Source: Actinobacteria bacterium 69-20 (GTDB lineage: Bacteria; Actinomycetota; Actinomycetes; Mycobacteriales; Nakamurellaceae). Taken from it: DNA of 64,000 nucleotides. Shown here piece after piece: positions 53,872-64,000 of this stretch. The notes below the pieces were generated by a model. That model ran no database searches, was not told the origin of the DNA, and saw nothing but the letters and a program-made list of their open reading frames with translations. The stretch spans positions 186,001 through 250,000 of the forward strand of contig MKSW01000033.1 in assembly GCA_001897425.1 (NCBI GenBank), read 5' to 3'. Each line of letters opens with the position of its first letter. Within the stretch, counting starts at the first letter, position 1. The position numbers and the translations under genes are program-made.

Positions 53872-54708
53872 ATGATGACAAGCGGGGGCACAGCCACGAG
53901 CGCAGGCACCACAGCGGACACGGCCGTAGACACCGTAGGCACTGCATCGACCACCGCGCCCCGGCTGCAGGTGATCGTGGCGCACCCAGACGACGAGTCG
54001 TTCGGATGCGGATCGCTCCTGCTGTACGCGGCAGCATCGGGTATGACGACGTCCGTGTGCTGTGCCACCCGCGGCGAGGAGGGCGGCGAGGATGCGGTGC
54101 GCGGCGCCGAACTCGGCCGTATCCGCGAGGCGGAGCTACGTGAGGCGGCCGCAGTGATGCATGTGTCCCGGGTCGATCTGCTCGACTTCGTAGATTCCGG
54201 AATGAGCGGCGAGGCGCCCGTGGGCTCGCTGCACGCCGCGGGCGAGGGCGCCGTCATATCCGCTGTGCGCGAGCGCATCTCGGATTTTCGCCCGGATATC
54301 CTGGTGACGCTGGACGCGAGCGACAGCCACCGGGACCATGTGCGGATGCGCGACGCGACCATCGCGGCCGCACAGGCCGAGGGCGTGCCCAGGGTCTACC
54401 TAGCCTGCCTGCCGCGGTCGCTCATGCGCCGGTGGATCGATCACATGCGCACGACGCGCCCGGGCATGGAGCACCTGGACGCGGACGCCGCCGCCATGGG
54501 AACGCCGGACGAGCGCATCACGCATCGCATCGACGCGAGCGCACACCTCGCCGCGCGAGATCGGGCGATGGCGGTCCACGCGTCGCAGACGTCGCCGTAC
54601 GACGGGCTGCCGACCGACCTGCGCGAGGCGTTCCTGAGCGAGGTCCACCTGCAGCAGGTGATCCCGCCGTGGCCGGGCGGGCCGGTGCGCGGGACGCTCA
54701 CCGACTGA
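53872..54708 (+). CDS. PIG-L family deacetylase
   Basis: The 278-residue enzyme has the zinc motif VIVAHPDDESFGCG and the distal metal ligand region SDSHRDHVRMRDATI of PIG-L/MshB deacetylases, which remove acetyl groups from GlcNAc-type substrates (mycothiol or cell-wall precursors). It lacks enough signature to be called MshB. The N-terminal 30 residues are a Thr/Ala-rich leader. GGAGG precedes the ATG at 53872; MMT permits a start three bases later. ASGMTTSVC is encoded by a GTATGACG copy. Confidence 0.88.
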   Translation: MMTSGGTATSAGTTADTAVDTVGTASTTAPRLQVIVAHPDDESFGCGSLLLYAAASGMTTSVCCATRGEEGGEDAVRGAELGRIREAELREAAAVMHVSRVDLLDFVDSGMSGEAPVGSLHAAGEGAVISAVRERISDFRPDILVTLDASDSHRDHVRMRDATIAAAQAEGVPRVYLACLPRSLMRRWIDHMRTTRPGMEHLDADAAAMGTPDERITHRIDASAHLAARDRAMAVHASQTSPYDGLPTDLREAFLSEVHLQQVIPPWPGGPVRGTLTD

Positions 54709-54756
54709 ACGGCTCGGTCCCGTCGACGAAGCGGCGCCGGTCGCTGCGGGGTCGCG

Positions 54757-57669
<2,913 letters not shown>

Positions 57670-57766
57670 GTTGACACCTCAGTCGTTCGTCATGCACTCG
57701 TTGGCGCACCCCATGGTAAGCGCACTCACCACGTTGACCGTGCACGCGACCGCGCGGCGAAGCCGC

Positions 57767-58360
57767 TCAGCCCAGCCGCAACAGCCCGTAATCGAAACCC
57801 TTTCGACGGTAGACGACGCTCGCCAACCCCGACTCGGCGTCATTGAAGAGGTAGAAGTCGTGGCCCACGAGTTCCATCTGCCAGAGCGCCTGGTCCACCG
57901 TGATCGGGTCGGCCGGGTGGCTCTTGATGCGCACCACACGACCCGGGCCGCCCTCGTCGGGAGCCGCTCCCGCCTCGCCGTTCTCGGCCGCACCGTCGAC
58001 CGCCGCGATCGCCTCCGCTTCGGCGGCGACCTCGCCCATCGGACTGCGAGACGTCACGCGATCGAGTCGGCGCCCGCGCGCCTTCCGCAGCCGCCCCTCC
58101 AGCTTTTCGACGGCGAGATCGAGTGCCGCGTAAAACGTTTCGGCCGACGCCTCCGCCCGCACGGCCGGACCGCGCCCGGTGACGGTGAGCTGCACGCGCT
58201 GCTTGGTCTTGGTCTGCCGTGGATTCGCCTCATGCGCGAGCTCCACCTCGACGCGCGACAACTTCGGGTCGTACCGCTCCGCCCGGGCGAGCTTGTCGGA
58301 CGCGTGCACCTTGAAATGCTCAGGCACCTCGACGTTCCGCCCCGTCACGACGATATCCAC
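57767..58360 (-). CDS. hpf: long-form ribosome hibernation promoting factor
   Basis: The 197-residue protein has an N-terminal S30AE domain (MDIVVTGRNVEVPEHFKVHASDKLARAERYDPKLSRVEVEL) and the C-terminal dimerisation domain (RIKSHPADPITVDQALWQMELVGHDFYLFNDAESGLASVVYRRKGFDYGLLRL) of long HPF, which pairs 70S ribosomes into 100S in stationary phase or stress. An acidic Ala/Glu linker joins them. GTG 58360 is used. It lies between comF and secA as in M. tuberculosis (Rv3241c). Confidence 0.95.
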   Translation of the reverse strand: MDIVVTGRNVEVPEHFKVHASDKLARAERYDPKLSRVEVELAHEANPRQTKTKQRVQLTVTGRGPAVRAEASAETFYAALDLAVEKLEGRLRKARGRRLDRVTSRSPMGEVAAEAEAIAAVDGAAENGEAGAAPDEGGPGRVVRIKSHPADPITVDQALWQMELVGHDFYLFNDAESGLASVVYRRKGFDYGLLRLG

Positions 58361-58509
58361 GTGTCCTCCCAGGTCCGGCGGGTCTCTACGACCCGTGTTG
58401 ATCCCAATCCCTGACCGGGGTGGCGTGGCCGGTGCGAACCCCGGTACTCCTTATGAATCTACCGTGCATGACGGGCCGTCGCGTACACGCTCCACGCGCC
58501 GGCCGACGA

Positions 58510-59370
58510 TCATGGCCCGACCGAACGGCGGCGCGCGGATGCCGGGAGCAGCGGCTTTCGCGGCGACGGAACCGCGGCGAGAACCAGCACACCGCCGAGT
58601 GTGACGCCGCTCGCAGCCAACGCCTCGCATGATCCACCGACGGTCGCACCGGAGGTGAGCACGTCGTCGAGCAGAACGGTGAACGCGCCCGGCGGGGGCG
58701 CCGCCCGCGCATCGAACTGGACGGCGCCGGCGAGGTTCGCGGCGCGCGCGGCAGCGTCGAGGCCGACCGAATCACGGACTTTCCCGGACAAGCGAAGGCA
58801 CGGGGCGACGCCCGCCGGCCGCCCGTGCGCGGCGAGCACCGCCGCGGCCATCCGAGCCATGGCGGCGACCGGGTCACCACCGCGTGCCCGCGCCGATGCA
58901 CGCCGGGTCGGCGCCGGAACGAGCCACAGCTCCGGCGGTAGCACCGCCGCGTCCTGCAACGCCACGAGCCCCGCCCCGAGCGCGGCGCCGAGCCGCGGCG
59001 GCAGGTCCCGCCGGCCGCGCTCCTTGCCGGCGATGATCGCTGCTCGCACCGGCCCCGCATAGCGGGCGAGCGCGTGCACCGTCGGCAGGACGAGCCCGGC
59101 CGCCGCCAGCCGGTCCAGCGCAGCCTCGGGCAGCGCCACGGCTCGCGGCCGCCGTTGCAGGGTGGCGGCGCACGCCTCACACCAGGGCACAGGCGCGTGG
59201 CAACCGGGGCAGGTGCGTGGCAGCACCAGGTCGATCGCAACGCGCAACGTCTCGATGACGACGCCGAGCAGCGGCCGGAACGCACCCCCGCTCCGCGCCC
59301 CTGACGACGACGACAACGACGACGAGAACAACCCCAGTCGGCCGGATGCCGGCTCCGAATCCATGGTCAT
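58510..59370 (-). CDS. ComF-family phosphoribosyltransferase-like protein
   Basis: The 286-residue protein has an N-terminal zinc knuckle (CPGCHAPVPWCEAC) and a type I phosphoribosyltransferase core with the PRPP loop VLLDDVLTSGATVGGSC, the ComF arrangement. ComF supports DNA uptake in competent bacteria; in mycobacteria the homologue (Rv3242c) has no proven role. About 35 Ser-rich residues precede the conserved start. The ATG at 59370 gives MTMDSEPAS; a second ATG is two codons in. The upstream gap has two DnaA-box-like sites. Confidence 0.88.
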   Translation of the reverse strand: MTMDSEPASGRLGLFSSSLSSSSGARSGGAFRPLLGVVIETLRVAIDLVLPRTCPGCHAPVPWCEACAATLQRRPRAVALPEAALDRLAAAGLVLPTVHALARYAGPVRAAIIAGKERGRRDLPPRLGAALGAGLVALQDAAVLPPELWLVPAPTRRASARARGGDPVAAMARMAAAVLAAHGRPAGVAPCLRLSGKVRDSVGLDAAARAANLAGAVQFDARAAPPPGAFTVLLDDVLTSGATVGGSCEALAASGVTLGGVLVLAAVPSPRKPLLPASARRRSVGP

Positions 59371-59395
59371 GCGACAGAGGCTCGCACGAGAACTT

Positions 59396-59462
59396 CGTCA
59401 TACTCGGAAATCCGGCAGGAATGTGGACAACTGTGCGAAGAGATGCGGCTTCCTGTGGATAA
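59396..59462. promoter_or_regulatory. DnaA boxes plus CGTCATAC upstream of comF
   Basis: TGTGGACAA at 59422-59430 (TTGTCCACA on the minus strand) and TGTGGATAA at 59454-59462 (TTATCCACA) are perfect DnaA-box matches 23 bases apart. CGTCATAC at 59396-59403 recreates the order seen in the 82-bp island repeats. No origin features surround them, so titration or regulation is more likely than replication start. Confidence 0.6.
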
Positions 59463-59477
59463 CCCGAGCGTTGTCGG

Positions 59478-61628
59478 TCAGTTGGGGTAGAACGGCATGG
59501 TCCCCGTCATCCAGTTGCGACCGTCCGGCGGCACCCACTGCCCGGTGAGCCGGCCGCCCTGCAACTGCCAGATACGACCACCGAAGGAGATGAGCAATGG
59601 GAGATCGGAATTGGAGCTCGCGATCGCCTCCACGTCGCCGAAGACGTCGCCGAACACCTGCGAGGTAGTGACGGCGTCCTCACTCTGACCGTCCACCGAC
59701 ACCTCGAACACGGTGCGGTGCGTGCTGCCGGTGATCTTCGCGCCCACCAGCAGGGTGGTGGAATCCTCCCAGGTCACCGGGCCGACGTCGGTGAGGTCAG
59801 GGCGGAGCACGGTCAGGCCGGTGATCTGCATGCCGTGATGGTCCGCGTTCGCCGCACCGCCGCTGCCGCTCGCACCGCCGGTACCGCTGGAACCGCCAGC
59901 AGCGCCCCCGCCTCCGGAGGCGCCCGCCGTACCCGTGGCGCTGCCGGACGTGCCCGTCGGGCCGCCGGATGCTCCGGAGGCGGGCGCCGATGACGAGGCG
60001 GAACTAGGGTCCTCCGGCGTATCCGTTGTCGGCGAGATGACGCCGAGGTACAGCGCCCCGCCGGCGACCACGGCGACCCGCACACCGTCCGGTGAGAGCG
60101 TCAGCGCCGTCACCGGCCCGAGGCCCGCGAGCCCCGGCACCGGGACCCGCGACCACGTCGGGGCACCCGAGGTGATCGTCACCTGGTACACCTCCGGCTG
60201 GGTGGCACCGTTCTGCACGGTCCACGCGGCGAAGCCCCAGCGGGTGAAGCTCGGCTGCGTCAGCGTGGTCGCCTTGAGCGCGGTGACGGCGGGCTGGTGG
60301 TCGAACGGCCGGCCTACGAGCAGTTCCTGGCCGCCGTCCGGATTGCGTGTCACGGCGGCCAGCGCGCCGGAGGCTGCGGACAGTGCCGCGGACAGCACGT
60401 GCACCGAGCCAGTGCCGACGCTGCCCCACATCGGGGTGCCGTCGGACAGCCGCAGGATCACCCCGCTGTCGATGTAATAGGCGTCAGAGACCGCCTGCGC
60501 GGATCCGGGTACGGCATCGGGGCTGAAGTTCTCCACTGTGCCGCTGGCCAGGCTGTACACGTTGTCCGGGTTGTCCGGATTACTGGCGGATGCCGTCGGC
60601 CCGGTGGTCGATCCGCCCGCGGCGCCCGCCGTGTTGAGCGGCAGGCCGTTGACGGTGATCGCAATCTGCTGCACGTCCGGGTCGAGCGTCCAGACCACCT
60701 GCGCGGCCAGCGCCTGGCGCGCGGCCGGAGTCGTGACGTCGACGCCGCCGAGGTCGACATGGGCGATTCCCGCGGAGTCGATGTGCACGTTCGACTGCAG
60801 CTCGGCGCCCGGCCCGAGTTGGGTACGGGCCGCGCCGGTGAGCTGTTTGCTCGGGCCGCGCAGCAGCAGGTCCATCAATCGGTTCGCGGACAGTTCGGGG
60901 TTATGCGAATTGGGGATGTACCGGATATCCGGCACCACCACGCGCCCGGTGGCGTCCAGGAAGTAAACGGTGCGCGAACGCAGCGCGGTGGAGAAGTCAC
61001 CCCGGGTGATGAGCACGCTGTCCGGCGGGTCGGTGATACGCCATTGGCCATCCGTCTTGTCCAGATGCACGGTGATCTGGTAGTCGCGCGAATCGACCGG
61101 CCGGTAGGAGCGGTCGGACTCGACGGCACCGACCTGCCGCCCGGAAACCGTGACGGTGCCCGGGTTGTCGGGGTCGGGTGTCGCCGAGAAATCATCCGAC
61201 AGTACGACGATCGGGGTCGAACTCGAGTCCGCGTGCCAGGACTTCTGGGCCGCCGGGGTGAGGTATTCGCGCGCGACCACGAACGACTCGCCGGCCGTGT
61301 CGTACTCCGTTAGAGCCGAGGCGTGGATGAACTCGCGGACGATCTGCTCGGGCTGCTGCCCGGGGTCCGGGCCCTGCGGCGCGGCCGGGATCGACTGGTC
61401 GGCGACCTTGCGCACCACTTGCGGCGAGCCGGACGTGGGCAAACCGGCGCAGCCGGCCACCAGCACGACCGCGAGTATCGCTCCAAACACAGCGGCCAGC
61501 GTCGCGATCGGCGAGCGGGCGCGGCGGTCGATCGCCGGCCGGCGGCACGAGCGAGCCGTCCATCGCCGAACGTCCGGCCGGGTGTCCGGCCGAACGCCTG
61601 GGCGATCGTCCCATCGGTGCTGGCCCAT
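59478..61628 (-). CDS. lpqB: lipoprotein LpqB (MtrAB accessory protein)
   Basis: The 716-residue lipoprotein has a basic N-terminus, lipobox VLVAGC (Cys60), the GerMN-like domain and a C-terminal beta-propeller ending TGQWVPPDGRNWMTGTMPFYPN. In mycobacteria LpqB binds the extracellular part of the MtrB kinase. Here a roughly 60-residue Gly/Ser/Ala insert (SSASSSAPASGASGGPTGTSG...) interrupts the propeller, and length exceeds the usual 580-600. The ATG at 61628 overlaps the mtrB stop by one base, so it belongs to the mtrA-mtrB-lpqB operon. Confidence 0.95.
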   Translation of the reverse strand: MGQHRWDDRPGVRPDTRPDVRRWTARSCRRPAIDRRARSPIATLAAVFGAILAVVLVAGCAGLPTSGSPQVVRKVADQSIPAAPQGPDPGQQPEQIVREFIHASALTEYDTAGESFVVAREYLTPAAQKSWHADSSSTPIVVLSDDFSATPDPDNPGTVTVSGRQVGAVESDRSYRPVDSRDYQITVHLDKTDGQWRITDPPDSVLITRGDFSTALRSRTVYFLDATGRVVVPDIRYIPNSHNPELSANRLMDLLLRGPSKQLTGAARTQLGPGAELQSNVHIDSAGIAHVDLGGVDVTTPAARQALAAQVVWTLDPDVQQIAITVNGLPLNTAGAAGGSTTGPTASASNPDNPDNVYSLASGTVENFSPDAVPGSAQAVSDAYYIDSGVILRLSDGTPMWGSVGTGSVHVLSAALSAASGALAAVTRNPDGGQELLVGRPFDHQPAVTALKATTLTQPSFTRWGFAAWTVQNGATQPEVYQVTITSGAPTWSRVPVPGLAGLGPVTALTLSPDGVRVAVVAGGALYLGVISPTTDTPEDPSSASSSAPASGASGGPTGTSGSATGTAGASGGGGAAGGSSGTGGASGSGGAANADHHGMQITGLTVLRPDLTDVGPVTWEDSTTLLVGAKITGSTHRTVFEVSVDGQSEDAVTTSQVFGDVFGDVEAIASSNSDLPLLISFGGRIWQLQGGRLTGQWVPPDGRNWMTGTMPFYPN

Positions 61629-63691
61629 CAGCCGTGACCACCTTCCGGTCCGGTGTGTGGACCCGTATCCGGCCCGGTGCGCGCTCCGGCGTCCGGCCCG
61701 GCGGGCGCTCCCACCGACGCCCCCAACCCGGGACCGACCACAAACGGCCCCCCGGCACGCATCGCGTCATAGGCGCCGCGACCGGCGACGATATTGGCAG
61801 CCGGATCGCCGCCCCCCACGACACTGCCCACGCCACCGCCCCCGACGCCGTCCCGGTCACCGGCCTCGTCATCAGGCGGGCGGAGCGGTAGCGGCGATGC
61901 CGACAGCATGAAGCCGGGCACGCGGGGCAGCGTGAGCCGGAACCGGGCGCCGCGCCCCGGATTGCCCCACGCCTGCAACCAGCCGCCGTGCAGCCGGGCG
62001 TCCTCCAGCGCGATCGCCAGGCCCAGCCCGGTGCCCCCGGTGCGCCGCTGCCGCGACGGGTCGGCCCGCCAGAATCGGTTGAACACGAGCCCTGCCTCGC
62101 CCGGTTTCAGGCCGACCCCGTAATCGGTGACCGCGATCGCGAGCGCGTCCTCGTCGGCGGCCAACTCGACGTCGATCGACCCGCCCTCGGCGTGGTCCAC
62201 GGCATTGTTGAGCAGGTTGCGCAGGATCCGCTCGACGCGCCGGACGTCCACCTCGGCACGCACCTCGGCGTCTGGCAGATGCGTGATGATCCGCACCCCG
62301 GTGGTCGCGGCCACGGGCCCGGCGGCCGCCACGCAGTCCATGACGCTGGTGCGCACGTCCACCGACTCCGCCTGCAGCTCGGCCATGCCGGCGTCGTACC
62401 GGGAGATCTCCAGCAGGTCGGTGAGCAGGTCTTCGAATCGGTCCAGCTCGTCGACCATGAGCTCGGTCGCCCGGGCCAGGTGCGGCGGGAACTCGTCGCG
62501 GCCCGCGTGCAGAGTGTCCGCGGCCATGCGGACCGTGGTGAGCGGCGTGCGCAGTTCGTGCGACACGTCCGAGGTGAACCGGCGTTGCAGCGCCCCGAAC
62601 TCCTCCAGCTGGCGGATCTGGGCGCGGATCGCCTCCGCCATGCCGTTGAACGAGCTGGCCATGCTGGTGAGCTCGGCCGCGCCGCGCACCGGCATCCGTT
62701 CGGACAGATCCCCGGCCGCGACCCGGGCGGCGACCGCGGAAGCGCGGCGGATCGGCCGCAGCACGGCCGTGGCCACCAGGAACGCGATCAGCCCCAGCGC
62801 GAGCGCCAACGCCGCGGCACCCACCAGCAGCGTCTGCTGCACCACCGCCAGCGTCTTCTGCTCGGTGGTCAGCAGGAAGATCAGGTACACGCCGAACGCG
62901 TCGCCGCTGCGCGGGATCACCACCGGCCCGCCGACCACCAGCGCGGGCACCGGCGCCAGCACTCCGGCCGCGTTCTTGCGCATCACGGTCGTGTACTGCC
63001 AGGTCTCGTTGCCGCCCTCCACCTCGGCGCGCAGCGGCGGCGGCACGTCGTCGATCGGCCCCACGGCCGAAGCGACCGAGGCGCCCGGCCGCAGCGGCGC
63101 CACGACGGGATCGAACACGCCGGCCGTCGACCCCTGCGCACCGGTGTCGCTCACCCGGGCCGGGTTGCCGATGTCCTGCACGAGGCGGGCCAGCTGGGAG
63201 CGCAGCTTGGTCGGGTTCGTCTCCGCCCCGACCAGTTGAACGCGCGCGGTCGCCATCGCGTTCTCGATCTCCGCGATCGCCGCCGACTGCTTGTTCGCGA
63301 GCAGGCCGTCGCGGATCTGCCGCTGCAGCACCACACCGAGCAACACCATCACCACGGACGAGAGCACGAGCGTCATCACGACGACGCGCAATCGCAGCGA
63401 CCGTGAGCTGTGGGTGAGCCTGCGCCACCAGATATCCCGGGTATGACGCTGTTCGCGGCGGCCGCCGCCACGGTCGTTCCGATCCTCCGCAGCGGCGGGG
63501 GCAGCCGCACCGACAGCAGCAGCGCCGACAACGGCAGCGCCGCCAACGGATTCGCCGCCAACGGCATCGGCGACCGGCGATTCGCCCGCCACGGATGCGC
63601 CGGCCGACGATGCAGCCGCCGCATCACCGTCCGCCGAGCCCGACCCGGCGGCGGCATTGCGTGCAGGCTGCTGCGGCGTGGACAGCGTCAT
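61628..63691 (-). CDS. mtrB: sensor histidine kinase MtrB
   Basis: The 687-residue kinase has two membrane segments (LRVVVMTLVLSSVVMVLLGVVL near 105 and LLVGAAALALALGLIAFLVATAVL near 295), an extracytoplasmic sensor between them, HAMP, H-box FTSDVSHELRTPLTTVRM (His near 375), N-box LRNLLNNAVDHAEGG and G-boxes GVGLKPGEAG and GGTGLGLAIA. It phosphorylates MtrA to control cell-wall and division genes. The first 75 residues and last 90 are low-complexity Gly/Ala/Pro. The only start after mtrA is ATG 63691, inside a GTATGACGCTG motif copy. Confidence 0.95.
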   Translation of the reverse strand: MTLSTPQQPARNAAAGSGSADGDAAAASSAGASVAGESPVADAVGGESVGGAAVVGAAAVGAAAPAAAEDRNDRGGGRREQRHTRDIWWRRLTHSSRSLRLRVVVMTLVLSSVVMVLLGVVLQRQIRDGLLANKQSAAIAEIENAMATARVQLVGAETNPTKLRSQLARLVQDIGNPARVSDTGAQGSTAGVFDPVVAPLRPGASVASAVGPIDDVPPPLRAEVEGGNETWQYTTVMRKNAAGVLAPVPALVVGGPVVIPRSGDAFGVYLIFLLTTEQKTLAVVQQTLLVGAAALALALGLIAFLVATAVLRPIRRASAVAARVAAGDLSERMPVRGAAELTSMASSFNGMAEAIRAQIRQLEEFGALQRRFTSDVSHELRTPLTTVRMAADTLHAGRDEFPPHLARATELMVDELDRFEDLLTDLLEISRYDAGMAELQAESVDVRTSVMDCVAAAGPVAATTGVRIITHLPDAEVRAEVDVRRVERILRNLLNNAVDHAEGGSIDVELAADEDALAIAVTDYGVGLKPGEAGLVFNRFWRADPSRQRRTGGTGLGLAIALEDARLHGGWLQAWGNPGRGARFRLTLPRVPGFMLSASPLPLRPPDDEAGDRDGVGGGGVGSVVGGGDPAANIVAGRGAYDAMRAGGPFVVGPGLGASVGAPAGPDAGARTGPDTGPHTGPEGGHG
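63442..63457 (+). repeat. dispersed motif TATGACGCTGTTCGCG, copy 5
   Basis: An exact copy inside the non-conserved N-terminal coding region of mtrB, antisense to it (encoding REQRHT). A shorter copy on the opposite strand covers the mtrB start at 63686-63693. Confidence 0.75.
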
Positions 63692-63738
63692 ACCCGCTGA
63701 CCCGCGCTCCCAGAAGACCGCCGCGCACTCATGACCTG

Positions 63739-64000
63739 TCAGGCGGCCCCGGCCCGATACCCCACGCCGCGGACGGTGACCACCACCTCCGGATGCTCCG
63801 GGTCCTTCTCGATCTTGCTGCGCAGGCGCTGCACGTGGACGTTCACCAGTCGGGTGTCCGCGGCGTGCCGGTATCCCCACACCTGCTCAAGCAGCATCTC
63901 CCGGGTGAACACCTGCCGGGGCTTGCGGGCGAGCGCCACCAGCAGGTCGAACTCCAACGGGGTGAGCGAGATCGGCGCGCCGCCGCGGAGCACCTGGTGC
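63739..64000 (-). CDS. mtrA: response regulator MtrA (3' part)
   Basis: The last 86 residues are visible; the rest is beyond the window edge. They form an OmpR-type winged helix: LRGGAPISLTPLEFDLLVALARKPRQVFTREMLLEQVWGYRHAADTRLVNVHVQRLRSKIEKDPEHPEVVVTVRGVGYRAG, nearly identical to mycobacterial MtrA. It binds DNA to control cell-wall, division and dnaA-linked genes. The stop is 47 bp before the mtrB start. Confidence 0.95.
   Translation of the reverse strand, partial: HQVLRGGAPISLTPLEFDLLVALARKPRQVFTREMLLEQVWGYRHAADTRLVNVHVQRLRSKIEKDPEHPEVVVTVRGVGYRAGAA

Noticed and set aside
59422..59462. Chromosome replication origin
   Set aside because: Only two DnaA boxes, no AT-rich unwinding region and no dnaA/dnaN/gyrB neighbours.

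Overview
The window is a GC-rich chromosome segment of a mycolic-acid-lineage actinobacterium (order Mycobacteriales). From about 25 kb to the right edge the gene content parallels the Mycobacterium tuberculosis stretch Rv3217c to Rv3246c: Rv3217c-like membrane protein, diacylglycerol-kinase-like protein, whiB1, TB7.3-like biotinyl protein, rsrA/sigH, YbaK, aroA, rsgA, WS/DGAT, an Rv3235-like protein, secA, hpf, comF, lpqB, mtrB and mtrA. The genus cannot be fixed from sequence alone; Gordonia, Tsukamurella, Rhodococcus or a relative are all possible.

Layout. 0-8.4 kb: 3' end of a glutaryl-CoA-dehydrogenase-like gene, kgd, a DsbA/FrnE-like oxidoreductase, a ClC transporter and a secreted Rpf-LysM protein with a perfect CRP-type site far upstream. 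8.5-15.7 kb: a histidine-utilisation operon (hutH-hutU-M20 amidohydrolase-hutI) divergent from an IclR regulator, with an 18-bp palindrome between them. 15.8-25 kb: accessory genes, namely vapBC, GntR/DUF1648, a GNAT, small membrane and LmeA-like proteins, a PadR-controlled ABC exporter operon and an arginase-family gene bracketed by an 80-bp direct repeat. 25-36.7 kb: conserved core with the redox-stress sigma/anti-sigma pair, a ribosomal mini-protein (bL37), an osmoprotectant ABC transporter, aroA and rsgA. 36.8-46.9 kb: a 1606-aa FHA-FtsK ATPase resembling type VII secretion EssC but without secretion partners, YceI, a WS/DGAT-family protein with a decayed active site, and CpaE-like and SAF-domain proteins. 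46.9-50.2 kb: an accessory island in which a DUF4143 ATPase and a Fic protein are separated and flanked by three 82-bp near-identical repeats, each with a DnaA box. 50.2-64 kb: conserved HTH, LysM, Rv3235-like, PIG-L, secA, hpf, comF, lpqB, mtrB, and mtrA (cut by the edge).

The most unusual signals are (1) a dispersed motif, octamer GTATGACG (about 20 copies counted by eye) with five exact copies of TATGACGCTGTTCGCG on both strands, intergenic and in-frame in genes; (2) the three 82-bp repeats delimiting single-gene cassettes; (3) a 23-bp-period repeat array plus palindrome in front of the DUF4143 ATPase; (4) the 80-bp duplication around the arginase gene; and (5) a perfect 24-bp inverted repeat at the iclR 5' end. 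All counts and alignments were done by eye.
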